From contig NZ_VCHY01000007.1 of the NCBI RefSeq assembly GCF_005877885.1, positions 186,001 to 250,000 of the forward strand: a stretch of 64,000 nucleotides of DNA, in the 5' to 3' direction. Below, in pieces: positions 44,100 to 54,015 of the stretch. Origin of the DNA: Labilibacter sediminis. GTDB taxonomy: Bacteria > Bacteroidota > Bacteroidia > Bacteroidales > Marinilabiliaceae. Position numbers and translations under genes: made by a program. Numbering within the stretch: position 1 is the stretch's first letter; each line of letters begins with the position of its first letter. The notes under the pieces are model-generated. The model was not told where the DNA came from. It saw only the letters and a program-made list of their open reading frames with translations, and did no database searches.

Positions 44100-44738
44100 T
44101 TATTTCACAATTCCTTTCAGCATGGGAACAAATTCAAATTTCCCGAACTCTTCCTGACTAAATTCATTTTCGCTCACCCGGGTTATTCTAGTCATGGTTT
44201 GAACATCCTCCCCAACAGGTATAACCATAATACCACCAATACACATCTGCGTTAAGAGATCTTCGGGAATACTTGGTGCTCCGGCTGTTACAATAATTCT
44301 GTCAAAAGGGCCAAACTGAGGTAAGCCTTTATATCCATCTCCGAGGAAAAACCTTAATTTATACCCCATTTGTGGCAGCATTTTACTGCTTTTTAAATAC
44401 AGTTCTCTTTGCCTTTCAATGGTATACACTTTAGCCCCCATCTCAACCAACACCGCAGCCTGATAGCCTGAGCCAGTCCCAATTTCCAAAACCTTATTAC
44501 CCGGATTAACACAAAGTATTTGCGATTGAAAAGCAACGGTAAAAGGCTGTGATATCGTTTGTCCTGCTCCAATGGGAAATGCATTATCCTGATAGGCAAA
44601 CTGTATAAAACTACTTTCGAAAAATATATGTCGAGGTACCGATCCAATTGCTTTTAACACCGCCTCATCGGTAATACCTTTCCGGATGATTTCCTGAACT
44701 AACCTCTGCCTTAAACCTTTATGCCTGAATGTATCCAT
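44100..44738 (-). CDS. pcm: Protein-L-isoaspartate O-methyltransferase
   Basis: 212-residue repair enzyme that uses SAM to methylate L-isoaspartyl residues in aged proteins. The N-terminal GAGQTISQPFTVA motif (57-69) and the SAM-binding KVLEIGTGSGYQAAVL (82-97) are diagnostic. I start the gene at ATG 44738; the frame extends to 44810, but the added residues are basic and not part of the fold. Downstream spacer 43990-44060 shows loose TTGTTGATT/GTTAATG repeats of no clear meaning. Confidence 0.94.
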   Translation of the reverse strand: MDTFRHKGLRQRLVQEIIRKGITDEAVLKAIGSVPRHIFFESSFIQFAYQDNAFPIGAGQTISQPFTVAFQSQILCVNPGNKVLEIGTGSGYQAAVLVEMGAKVYTIERQRELYLKSSKMLPQMGYKLRFFLGDGYKGLPQFGPFDRIIVTAGAPSIPEDLLTQMCIGGIMVIPVGEDVQTMTRITRVSENEFSQEEFGKFEFVPMLKGIVK

Positions 44739-44953
44739 TTTTAATATTAGTGAGCCGTAAAAATAACGCTTCTGAGCAATCCTTGTTTTAAAAAAAAGCT
44801 TTTTTTTCATGCTTATTCAAAGAATATTTTTGTCTTAGTGTTAGACTAATTTTAATTTAGTAGATGCTCGTCCACAAAAAAATAATAATTAATCATGTTG
44901 TGAATAATTTTTACTGACAATTGACGTTATATTAGTCTTTGGAAAACTAGTCT

Positions 44954-46408
44954 ATGCTCAAAAAACAACCTGGAACAATTCAATTCAAACGAATCAATGA
45001 TAAATTAATATCCAACCTGCATCTTGGGGCAGATATCATAGCTCTGATTGCATGTCATCTTATTTTCCTGGGCAAATACCGATTACCTTACAGAGATATT
45101 TTCAGCCCCTTACTACCTGTTGAATTAAAAGCACACGCCATTCCGTTGGCCATTGTTTGCGTAATTCTGATCTGGCTTTTTGCCTTTTACTTATCCGGGC
45201 ATTATGCCAATACAGCACGTAAATCAGGGATTCAGATATTTGGACCAACCATATCCACCTGCTTTATCATGTCGGTAATGTTGTTTTTTATACTATTAAG
45301 CTACTCTCCCGTTGAGCTTAACATTAACCCATTGATGTTATCTTCACGTTACTTTTTTGTGGTTTTTATATTGGTATATTCTTTTAGGATGATAATCATA
45401 TCACGCCTTCATTACCTGATAAAAACGAAAAGGGTTGGTTACAAAACAGTTTTAATTGGCAATAACCAACAGGCTCTTAAAATTATTAAAGATTACTATA
45501 AGACTAGTTACCACCTTGGCAATCAGTTTGCCGGATACATTTCGGAAGATGATGTAAACGGAGAAGATCTGAGCGGGTATATTCCTCATTTAGGAAACAC
45601 CAGTAATCTGAAAGAAATTATTGAGCAGCAGGATATTGATGAGGCTATTGTTTCACTTCAACTAGATAAACATGAAGCGATAAACAAAGTCATTAATATA
45701 TTACGACAAAAAGAGATTCTGATTAAACTCTCTACCGATTTAAATGCCATGCTCGAAGGTACTGTGAAAACTCAAAACCTGGAAAGTCTGCCATTTATAA
45801 CCATTGGAACAGATAAAATACCTGTTTGGCAAGGCGTATTTAAACGTTTTTTTGACATTACCATGGCGTGGTTTGGCTTACTGGTTTCTTCTCCTATATT
45901 TATAGCTATAGCCATTGGTGTAAAGTTATCCTCAAAAGGATCTATTTTTTATAGTCAGGAACGAATTGGAAGACACAAAAAGCCTTTTCATATCTATAAG
46001 TTTAGATCGATGCATGTGGATGCTGAAAAAAACGGCCCTTCCTTATCCTCAGAAAACGATCCAAGAATAACACCATTCGGACGCTTCATGAGAAAATGGC
46101 GCCTTGACGAAATGCCCCAGTTCATTAATATTATTTTAGGCGATATGTCGTTTGTTGGGCCTCGACCCGAACGAAAATATTTTATTGACCAGATACTTCC
46201 TCTGGCACCGCACTATGAGCACTTATTTACTGTACGTCCGGGAATTACCTCATGGGGTATGGTTAAATTTGGATACGCTGAAAACATTGACCAGATGATA
46301 GAGCGACTGCAGTACGACATTCTTTATCTGGAAAACAGAACTCTGGTGGTTGACTTTAAAATATTACTTTATACACTTAAAACTATCTTTTCGGGAGAAG
46401 GAAAATGA
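44954..46408 (+). CDS. Undecaprenyl-phosphate sugar phosphotransferase (WcaJ-type)
   Basis: 484-residue polyisoprenyl-phosphate hexose-1-phosphate transferase that starts surface polysaccharide repeat units on the lipid carrier. Four or five helices in the N-terminal 145 residues are followed by a nucleotide-binding-like domain (about 160-280). The catalytic sugar transferase domain (about 292-484) carries FKRFFDITMAWFGLLVSSP, KFRSMHVDAE and RKWRLDEMPQFINIILGDMS. No other polysaccharide genes are adjacent, which is unusual for a priming enzyme. Confidence 0.92.
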   Translation: MLKKQPGTIQFKRINDKLISNLHLGADIIALIACHLIFLGKYRLPYRDIFSPLLPVELKAHAIPLAIVCVILIWLFAFYLSGHYANTARKSGIQIFGPTISTCFIMSVMLFFILLSYSPVELNINPLMLSSRYFFVVFILVYSFRMIIISRLHYLIKTKRVGYKTVLIGNNQQALKIIKDYYKTSYHLGNQFAGYISEDDVNGEDLSGYIPHLGNTSNLKEIIEQQDIDEAIVSLQLDKHEAINKVINILRQKEILIKLSTDLNAMLEGTVKTQNLESLPFITIGTDKIPVWQGVFKRFFDITMAWFGLLVSSPIFIAIAIGVKLSSKGSIFYSQERIGRHKKPFHIYKFRSMHVDAEKNGPSLSSENDPRITPFGRFMRKWRLDEMPQFINIILGDMSFVGPRPERKYFIDQILPLAPHYEHLFTVRPGITSWGMVKFGYAENIDQMIERLQYDILYLENRTLVVDFKILLYTLKTIFSGEGK

Positions 46409-46447
46409 AAAGTCGAAAGTAATAAAGTCAAATGTTGAAAGTCAAAA

Positions 46448-46482
46448 AACCCGAAACAATACATTTAGTATTATTCCGGGTT
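46448..46482. terminator. Terminator-like hairpin between convergent genes
   Basis: AACCCG / CGGGTT (46448-46453, 46477-46482) is extended inward by AACAATAC / GTATTATT with one mismatch. It lies between the sugar transferase and amylase genes; the T-run is poor. Confidence 0.55.
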
Positions 46483-46519
46483 AACAAACTACTTAATGAA
46501 CTATCTTGTTACCCTATCT

Positions 46520-49330
46520 TTATTGTTTCACCATTTTAAACACCCGGTAACCATCTCCGTTACCAATTAAATGAACCAGATAAACTCCTTTCGAATACCC
46601 TGATACATTAATTTGTGTTTGTGAATCGTAAACAGGAGTTTCAAATAACAGTGCTCCTGTTACAGAAGTCACTTTAATCTTGTTTAAAGGTTTATCTCCT
46701 CCATAAATGGTTAACTGATTCTTTACCGGATTAGGAGCTATCCATGCATTTTTAAAGTATGTTGGATCTCCAATGGAAGTATGTGGTTTAAAACCATGTA
46801 GTTTCTTTTGCGAAAACAAGGCAAAATCACCCGCTACAAGGCCATACTCCATATCAACATCAGTTACATTAATACTATCGCCCCTAAAGTGGTTATACCA
46901 CATGCCTGTAGCACTAAACATAGGTTGAATACTTTGAGTTACTACATCGAAATTACCCACTAAACGAACATCAGAACCTGCATGATTTAATTCTATTCGC
47001 TTGGTTGCACTTCTAACCTCCATAGCATAATCACTAGTTGAAAATACAGGCTCTTCTTTTTTCAAGGTGATGATATCGCTGTACGTTTCGAACAATGACT
47101 TTCGGTCGGCATCCTCATAATAGCCCCACTCAATTGGTTTTCTGGCAGTTCTGCACCCTCCTGTTTCATCAACAGTACCATCAGGACAGGTATTAATGCT
47201 ATAATCGTAACCCAGCTCCCCAAATTGCCATATCATATTAGGACCTGGAACCGACATCAGAAATACTGCTGCAGCCTGTACACGTTCCAAACCTACTTCC
47301 AGGTTCTTTACATTGTAATTGCCATCACTATTCCCATACATCTTATTTTTATACATCAAGCGCTCCTCATCATGACTTTCCATATAGTTAATGATATGTG
47401 GATGATCCCATCCTCTATTTATGTACGAAGCCCATGAAAAATCTGACTTATCGCCTGTGTTATAGCCCATAGTGGCTTCGTTAAATTTATGGTTGTGGTT
47501 ACCCCACATCAGAATACCATAGTTAGCCAATTCCTTTTCTTCAGAATTTTCGGACAGGTGTTCAAACGAAATGATGGCATCGCTTTTATTGATCCAAATT
47601 TCATCTGCTATTCTTTTCAAGATGGCTATTCTATCTGCATCATAGGCACTGGCCCAATCACCAACCGGATAGCTGGTATTGGTAAATCCCTTGGTGAAAT
47701 CAAATCTAAAGCCATCTAACTTATATTCGTTCAACCAAAAGGAACAAACGCTATCTACCAATTCTTCGGTATGCACACTTTCGTGATTAAAATCATAACC
47801 CCATTGCGCTGCAGGTTCTAACATATTATGGTCGCGATTGTACCAGGGATTGTTGCTGGCTGGCTTACCTCCATCTAAATACATACGAGCAAAAGGCGAT
47901 TGTCCAAAGGAGTGATTCAGCACCATATCCATGATAACCGCAATGCCATTTTGGTGACACACGTCAATAAACTCTTTATAATCGTTGGCTGTACCGTATG
48001 CCTTATCTGGTGCAAAATAAAAAGATGGATTATACCCCCAGCTATCATTTCCTTCAAATTCGTTAAAAGGCATTAGCTCAATGGCATTTACACCCAATTC
48101 TTTAAAATAACTAATGGAATCGGTCACTGTTTTAATATCGCCATTGGCAGTAAAATCCCTTACATGAAGTTCATAAATCACCATTTTGGTGATCTCCGGA
48201 TTGGTAAATTCTGCTACATTCCAATCGTAACTATCTTCATTAATTTTAAAAACAGAGGCTGCATGAGATGTTAATCCTTCAGGATAGTCCTTTAAACCCG
48301 GATATACACTCTCAGGAATATATTTATCATCAGGATCGAGCGTTTTATTGGTATATGGATCAGCTACACGTATTTCTCCATCAATGTAAAATTGAAAAGC
48401 ATATTCCTCATTTGCATTTAATGAAGAGATGGTTAACCAAAAATATCCTCCATCCTTATGCATCAAGTAATCATCATTGGGCATCCAATTGTTAAACTCT
48501 CCTATTACATGAACAAAATCTTTATCAGGCGCAAACAACACCATCGTTACTGACTGATCATCAACTTTATTTACTCCCCTTTTTAAGCCATCAGGCAAAG
48601 GCAAATTAGACACTTCACTGCGTACATAATAAGTCAGCAACTCCTCTACGGTTTTTGTACCATCCGTAGCCTCTGCCTTAATAATATGATCGCCCACAGT
48701 ACCAGCAGAAAAACTGGTCGTTAATTCATTCCCCGCTCCGGCAGCTACCTGTACATCATCTACATAAATGGTAATTCCGGTAGCATTTGTAGCTGCAACC
48801 TCTACGGATACCATATCTGTGCTGGCATATACACTAGCTTCTCCTGGCTCTTCAATTCCAACGGTTAAATCCACCGTACTCACATCCTGAAAAATATCTC
48901 CTCCTGAACTGGTTTTTCCTGTTTTGCTTCCATCTGAATTTCGGAATACAAAAGCAAGCTGCTCTATTTTTTCTGAAGCTGGCACTCCATAAAACTCGCG
49001 AATGGATGGTGATATTTCAAGTGTATACTTATTATCGCCAATACTGGTTAGTTTGCATTTCTCTATGTTTTCACTCCAGCCTGCTTGTACATATTTCCAG
49101 TCTGAACTTGATGTGCTCTCCGAGGTAATGACACCCGTATGTGCATATATATCGCCTGTATAATCTTTTAAGCCCTGATTTCCTTCGGCGGCATTAAAGG
49201 TTACAACAACACTCTGATTATCTACAGGTACTGTTGGCGCTGTTGTGATAACCTGAGCAGTTGCTAACAAGCCAACACACCAAAACACAACTAAGTGCAG
49301 ATATTTATTTTCTAAAATTTTTGAACTCAT
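46520..49330 (-). CDS. T9SS-secreted multidomain GH13 alpha-amylase
   Basis: 936-residue secreted amylase. A signal peptide ends near LLATAQ (25). It is followed by a beta-rich possible starch-binding domain (about 30-155), an Ig-like domain (160-240), a CBM48-type domain (255-345; GEFNNWMP) and the GH13 barrel (380-770). Catalytic residues are intact: nucleophile Asp544 (GFRFDF), acid Glu590 (ISFEHL), and His653-Asp654 (ESHDEE). The last 70 residues (WIAPNPVKNQLTIYGG to the end) form a type A T9SS sorting domain, so it should be exported or anchored at the surface. Last gene of the minus-strand sugar locus. Confidence 0.93.
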   Translation of the reverse strand: MSSKILENKYLHLVVFWCVGLLATAQVITTAPTVPVDNQSVVVTFNAAEGNQGLKDYTGDIYAHTGVITSESTSSSDWKYVQAGWSENIEKCKLTSIGDNKYTLEISPSIREFYGVPASEKIEQLAFVFRNSDGSKTGKTSSGGDIFQDVSTVDLTVGIEEPGEASVYASTDMVSVEVAATNATGITIYVDDVQVAAGAGNELTTSFSAGTVGDHIIKAEATDGTKTVEELLTYYVRSEVSNLPLPDGLKRGVNKVDDQSVTMVLFAPDKDFVHVIGEFNNWMPNDDYLMHKDGGYFWLTISSLNANEEYAFQFYIDGEIRVADPYTNKTLDPDDKYIPESVYPGLKDYPEGLTSHAASVFKINEDSYDWNVAEFTNPEITKMVIYELHVRDFTANGDIKTVTDSISYFKELGVNAIELMPFNEFEGNDSWGYNPSFYFAPDKAYGTANDYKEFIDVCHQNGIAVIMDMVLNHSFGQSPFARMYLDGGKPASNNPWYNRDHNMLEPAAQWGYDFNHESVHTEELVDSVCSFWLNEYKLDGFRFDFTKGFTNTSYPVGDWASAYDADRIAILKRIADEIWINKSDAIISFEHLSENSEEKELANYGILMWGNHNHKFNEATMGYNTGDKSDFSWASYINRGWDHPHIINYMESHDEERLMYKNKMYGNSDGNYNVKNLEVGLERVQAAAVFLMSVPGPNMIWQFGELGYDYSINTCPDGTVDETGGCRTARKPIEWGYYEDADRKSLFETYSDIITLKKEEPVFSTSDYAMEVRSATKRIELNHAGSDVRLVGNFDVVTQSIQPMFSATGMWYNHFRGDSINVTDVDMEYGLVAGDFALFSQKKLHGFKPHTSIGDPTYFKNAWIAPNPVKNQLTIYGGDKPLNKIKVTSVTGALLFETPVYDSQTQINVSGYSKGVYLVHLIGNGDGYRVFKMVKQ

Positions 49331-49347
49331 CTTGTAAATATTTTTTA

Positions 49348-51195
49348 TTACATCTGCTTAAGCACTCTTCCCGAAATCCCATTCAATTGAAGTTGATTAT
49401 CCAACACTTCCTCTCCTGTGATTAAATCGGTGAACTTTAAATTTTGTGGCAACTGATACTGCAATGTTTCGTTTCCGGCATTGAGTACTACCAGAATTGA
49501 ACTATTATCATTTTGCCTTTTATATACCAGTAAATTATCCTTGGCTTCAACAAATTCAATTTTACCATTTGAAAGAACCTCTTGGCTATTTCTAAGATGG
49601 GTCATCTGTTTATAGTACTGATATAACTCTTTATTAAAGCCAACTTCCACATATTCTTTTTCCTTGTCCAGAATACTATTCTTATTTTCCGCATCAAACT
49701 TATATTCAGGCCACCATAGTGGTTTCCTACAGTCGGGGTCATCACCTCCCCACATACCCATTTCATCACCATTCCAAATATGCGGTGCGCCCACATTAGT
49801 AAATTGATGCATTAAATAGAGCATTACTCTTTGATAAGTTTCTTGGTTAGGTTTACTCGTTATATAAGAAGAGTCTGCACTTGGGTTAGCATTGTATTTA
49901 TATTTTCCAGGATTAGCAAAGGATGTTAACAAACGAGGAGAATCATGCGTGGCTGCCACATTCATCATTCCTAAGTTTGTTTCTTCTCTTAGCCTGTTCC
50001 ATTGAAACTGCAAGCTATCGACCAATTGAGCTGCATCTATTTGATAATTTGATTTGGCGAAGAAATAGCGTGCCGGGCGGTATATTTGATAAAACATAAC
50101 TGCATCAAAAACATCTCCACTTACATAAGGAACAGGATCCATTAGCTTATCAGGCCATTCTTCCCACCAAATTTCACCTACTAAATAGGCTTCCGGATTA
50201 ATAGATTTTACGTATGCATGGTAATCTCTCCAGAACCCCATTGGTATGTGGTCTGCCACATCTAAACGATAGCCATCTATACCTTTACTTACATCACCAT
50301 CTGGTGCCAACCACCTTTTGCTTACAGCATATACATGCTCCTTAGCACCTTTATTTAAATCTCCCTCGAAAGGATGTCCTATTTTATGTTCGCCTACTGT
50401 GTTAACTTTTTTTAGTTCGGGTAAACTTGCATTATTTAACCAGCCTCTATATTCAAATTCGTTTTCCGGTGTGTCTGGATCATCGAATTCTTTTATGGTA
50501 TACCAGTCTTTATATGCTGATTCTTCTTGTTTTTCAAGTACATCTTTCCAGGCCCAAAATTCCACTCCTGTATGATTCCATGAATAATCTAAAACCACCC
50601 TTATATTTCTTTTATGTGCTTCCTCTACTACCTGCAAAAACATTCTGTCTGCCGAGGTCCATTTCCAGGTTGATGGATCGCCCGGGTTTTCTGTAGCTAT
50701 CAAAGCCAAGTCCCCCTTTGGATCAGGTCCAAAATTTACATCAATATGCCTGTAGTTCCGGGCATCATATTTATGCAATGATGGGGCATCATTCAACGGA
50801 TTAAAATAAATAGCAGTGATCCCTAAATCTTGTAAATAGTCCAATTTATCCAACACCCCTTGTAAATCGCCACCATAACGCCTCAACTGTAAATTACTAT
50901 ATAAATTCTCTACATTACTCTGTGTCCAGTCTTCTTTAGCATACCACTCCTGTGTCCAAGGCGTTATTGACCAATTCTCAGGTGTTTCAATAAAGTTAGA
51001 TGCCGAATACATGGTTTCAGGCGTAGGATCATTGGACGTGTCGCCGTTGTAAAAACGTTCAACAAATATCTGATACCAGATCACCGATTTAGCCCATGAG
51101 GGAGGGGTGGTGATATCGGGTTGGTCGATCTTTTGCTTTGGTTGGCAAGAGATGAACACCAACAATATGGGAAGAAAAAAAGAAGAAGCTTTCAT
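49348..51195 (-). CDS. Lipoprotein GH13 alpha-amylase / neopullulanase-like
   Basis: 615-residue lipoprotein amylase, probably the SusG-type surface enzyme. A signal peptide ends in the lipobox VFISC (Cys17), with no Asp at +2. The GH13 barrel begins at WAKSVIWYQIFVERFYNGD; catalytic Asp312 (GYRLDVADH), Glu341 (LVGEIWWE) and the ATHDSPR motif are intact. ATG 51195 is chosen because the in-frame upstream part spans the preceding terminator. It is separated from the SusE-like gene by a terminator on this strand, so its expression may be lower than that of susCDE. Confidence 0.92.
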   Translation of the reverse strand: MKASSFFLPILLVFISCQPKQKIDQPDITTPPSWAKSVIWYQIFVERFYNGDTSNDPTPETMYSASNFIETPENWSITPWTQEWYAKEDWTQSNVENLYSNLQLRRYGGDLQGVLDKLDYLQDLGITAIYFNPLNDAPSLHKYDARNYRHIDVNFGPDPKGDLALIATENPGDPSTWKWTSADRMFLQVVEEAHKRNIRVVLDYSWNHTGVEFWAWKDVLEKQEESAYKDWYTIKEFDDPDTPENEFEYRGWLNNASLPELKKVNTVGEHKIGHPFEGDLNKGAKEHVYAVSKRWLAPDGDVSKGIDGYRLDVADHIPMGFWRDYHAYVKSINPEAYLVGEIWWEEWPDKLMDPVPYVSGDVFDAVMFYQIYRPARYFFAKSNYQIDAAQLVDSLQFQWNRLREETNLGMMNVAATHDSPRLLTSFANPGKYKYNANPSADSSYITSKPNQETYQRVMLYLMHQFTNVGAPHIWNGDEMGMWGGDDPDCRKPLWWPEYKFDAENKNSILDKEKEYVEVGFNKELYQYYKQMTHLRNSQEVLSNGKIEFVEAKDNLLVYKRQNDNSSILVVLNAGNETLQYQLPQNLKFTDLITGEEVLDNQLQLNGISGRVLKQM

Positions 51196-51230
51196 GTGTA
51201 AAACTATATTAGAAATTGGAACTTGTGATA

Positions 51231-51259
51231 AAAAAAAGGCTGCCACTTTGGGCAGCCTT
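51231..51259 (-). terminator. Intrinsic terminator/attenuator inside the sus operon
   Basis: AAGGCTGCC / GGCAGCCTT (51236-51244, 51251-51259). Read on the minus strand the stem is followed by seven to eight T. It lies between the SusE-like gene and the amylase genes, all transcribed the same way. Confidence 0.85.
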
Positions 51260-51281
51260 AAGATAATCTTCTTATGCTGAA

Positions 51282-52337
51282 TTACTCAACTAAAGTGAAT
51301 GAATACACCATATTTTCAAGGTCGAAAACAATATCATAGGTACCTGCAGTTGTTACGGCAATATTATCTCCTGAAGAAGTTAAATTACCATTCTCATCTC
51401 CAGTAAGATCTCCACCCCAAGAACTATTCTTTCTAAATTTAAATCCTCCAGGGTTAAGAGTTGTGGTAGTTTGCCATTTTTTAATTTGGCCATTATAATG
51501 CATAATAACATCATCTGCATCACCCCAGCCACCGGCTGCATCGCCAATCACTCCCCAGTAATCTGTTTTTGTCATTTCAATGGTTAATGCATCCATATCA
51601 ACTCTAAAACTATAAGCTCCTGGTACAACACTAAAGTTACCTCCTGCTCCATCAAGGGTACCTGAATAATCATTACCTGCTTGTGCTAACACTCCACCAT
51701 AGGCTTCTCCCCAATCAGGTGTAGCTGCAATTTTAAATTCTGTTGGATCATCATCACTTGCAATATGAACTATACCCTCATAAATATCATTAAATTCATA
51801 TGAGTATAATCTTCCGTTATCCGCTCCAGGACTCCATCCCTGATATGCACCAGGTACATATATCATTGGATAATCAATGATTGTTTCATATGGTATTGTT
51901 TCATAATCTACAACCCCAGAGATCAAATTCTCTACGTTATCATTTATCTTTGCAATAACACGACAATAAACAGTTGTTTGCTCCTCTGGAGCATATTTTA
52001 AAGATATAAGAGCGTTATTTACCACACTTACCTTAACATCCATTTCTGACTCTCTGGTAGTAAATAAGCTAATAATATTCTCAAAGGTATTTTCACTTGA
52101 TAACTGAACTTCATAATCTATCTGAACATTAACTTTTGCATCAGTTTCTGTCCAAGAAAAATTAATCATTTCATCTGCATCATCTTTTGTGAACATTAGT
52201 CCATTTGGAGATAAGGGCGTTACAAGAGCAGATTCTTCTGCTAAATCCGGGTTATATGTGATCTTATCCTCATCCTCACAAGAGGCAAAAATAAAGGCTC
52301 CCAGAATGACAAATGCTATAATTTGAAATATCTTCAT
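51282..52337 (-). CDS. SusE/SusF-like starch-binding lipoprotein
   Basis: 351-residue outer-membrane lipoprotein. The lipobox is IFASC (Cys20), followed by the acidic EDED, a pattern linked to surface export of lipoproteins in Bacteroidota. The N-terminal SusE domain (about 30-155) leads to two carbohydrate-binding-type modules (about 158-255 and 258-351) with GAYQGWSPGADNG and the tryptophan-rich GGWGDADDVIMHY. It would hold starch at the cell surface beside SusCD. Third gene of the operon, 37 bp after susD. Confidence 0.88.
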   Translation of the reverse strand: MKIFQIIAFVILGAFIFASCEDEDKITYNPDLAEESALVTPLSPNGLMFTKDDADEMINFSWTETDAKVNVQIDYEVQLSSENTFENIISLFTTRESEMDVKVSVVNNALISLKYAPEEQTTVYCRVIAKINDNVENLISGVVDYETIPYETIIDYPMIYVPGAYQGWSPGADNGRLYSYEFNDIYEGIVHIASDDDPTEFKIAATPDWGEAYGGVLAQAGNDYSGTLDGAGGNFSVVPGAYSFRVDMDALTIEMTKTDYWGVIGDAAGGWGDADDVIMHYNGQIKKWQTTTTLNPGGFKFRKNSSWGGDLTGDENGNLTSSGDNIAVTTAGTYDIVFDLENMVYSFTLVE

Positions 52338-52374
52338 TTGTATATTTTTTATTATAAATACTCAAAAACTTATA

Positions 52375-54003
52375 TTAATAGTCTGGATTCTGCTTTAAGT
52401 TAGGGTTTGCAGTAATATCAGTAAATGGGATAGGCATTAAATTAAACTTGCTATCAACATCTTTACCTTGCAAATCATCACCTTTTAAAGGCCAGTTATA
52501 TCCAGTTGTAAATTTACCAAATCTAATTAGATCAGTTCTTCTATGACACTCCCAATATAACTCTCTGGCTCTTTCATCAAGTATCCAAGCAAGACTTATC
52601 GATGCAGGAAGTGTAGATCCTGCTCTATCTGTTATTTGTTGTAAATAACCTCTATTTATTCCAGAAACAGAACCATCTAATCTTAAATCAACTTCTGCAG
52701 CCATTAAATAAGCATCTGCCAAACGAAATACAGGAATATTTACATCAGTCCAGTCACTTGCTCCTCCATTTGTAGCTACTCCTCCAGTACGTGTTTTATT
52801 TTTAAACTTAGTTACCGCATACCCATGTGTAAATTGCGTTTGATCTTCAATCTCAAGCTGCTGACCTTCAGTAAACCACAAGGCTCTTCCATCCCCTGAC
52901 TCAAACTTATTCACTAAAGCTTTTGTGGTACGATTACCACCCCAGCCATTTGCCATTCCATAGTCAGCCGGAACCATTTCTCCTCCAATAGAGGCAGCAA
53001 TCATATAAGTGGTACCTCCATATGTTCTGCTATAATTACTTTCGTAATTAATAGAGTAAATAATTTCACTATCACTTTTATAGTTATCCGCTAAAAATAA
53101 ATATTCGTATGGAGAATAAACATCTCCGGCTGAAGCATCAGCAGAAGTAATTAGGCTGTATCCTGCTCCAATAACTTTATTAAGATATGTACGAGCAGCC
53201 TCATAATATACATTATTAGTTTCTCCTCTATAGATATTATGGTTCAAATATAATTTTGCAAGAACCATCCAGGCTGCCGCTTTATCCGCCTGACCACCAT
53301 ATGCCTGACCAGCATCTAAAAGAACCTGACTATCATTATCGGAATCCCCGACTATGGCTAGTAACTCTTTTTCTATAAAATCAAATAATTCAGGACCACG
53401 AGCTTCTGTACCTGCTGGAGGTGGCAAAAACGAACCAATAGGATCATTTTCTGTTACAAATGGTACTCCATTACCAAATAAGTCCAGAGCATGCCAATAA
53501 GATAAAGCTCTTAAGAATCTAGCTTCAGCCATATACTGTGGTAATTTTGTATACTCTGCTTTTCCGTTTGCTTTTGCCTGACGGATAAATTCGTTAGCTA
53601 AAGATACCTGATAAATAGCTCTATAATAGAACTGACGAATAAAACCATTATTTGCACCCCAATCAACTTGAGATAAATCTGGTAAATCACCATCTGCCCA
53701 ACCATTTACCGCTTCATCAGTAGGCAACTGCTGACAAACAAAATATCCTCGCCAATATTGACTATGACCTTCATCAAAACCAACTAAGTCAGGATCTCCT
53801 GCTGGTCCTTGCTGACCAGACACGGCAAAACCTGCATAAATTTTAGCCAGTACTTGTCCAAAAGCCTCTTCTGAATCCAACACTTTGTCAGCAGTATCCA
53901 AATTTGGATCAATTGGTGTAACCTCTAAATCATTTACACATGCGCCTAATCCTAAAGACAAAATCAGTGCAAACGCTATTCTATTTAATATTTTTTTTCT
54001 CAT
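52375..54003 (-). CDS. susD: SusD/RagB family nutrient-binding lipoprotein
   Basis: 542-residue surface lipoprotein that caps the SusC channel and binds sugar. The lipobox is GLGAC (Cys22). TPR-like helices and the RFLRALSYWHALDLFGNGVPF motif are typical of SusD. The C-terminal RELYWECHRRTDLIRFGKF is the hallmark end segment. ATG 54003 is used; a TTG lies three codons upstream. It starts 12 bp after susC, as in nearly all SusCD pairs. Confidence 0.95.
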   Translation of the reverse strand: MRKKILNRIAFALILSLGLGACVNDLEVTPIDPNLDTADKVLDSEEAFGQVLAKIYAGFAVSGQQGPAGDPDLVGFDEGHSQYWRGYFVCQQLPTDEAVNGWADGDLPDLSQVDWGANNGFIRQFYYRAIYQVSLANEFIRQAKANGKAEYTKLPQYMAEARFLRALSYWHALDLFGNGVPFVTENDPIGSFLPPPAGTEARGPELFDFIEKELLAIVGDSDNDSQVLLDAGQAYGGQADKAAAWMVLAKLYLNHNIYRGETNNVYYEAARTYLNKVIGAGYSLITSADASAGDVYSPYEYLFLADNYKSDSEIIYSINYESNYSRTYGGTTYMIAASIGGEMVPADYGMANGWGGNRTTKALVNKFESGDGRALWFTEGQQLEIEDQTQFTHGYAVTKFKNKTRTGGVATNGGASDWTDVNIPVFRLADAYLMAAEVDLRLDGSVSGINRGYLQQITDRAGSTLPASISLAWILDERARELYWECHRRTDLIRFGKFTTGYNWPLKGDDLQGKDVDSKFNLMPIPFTDITANPNLKQNPDY

Positions 54004-54015
54004 GATTTTCAAAAT

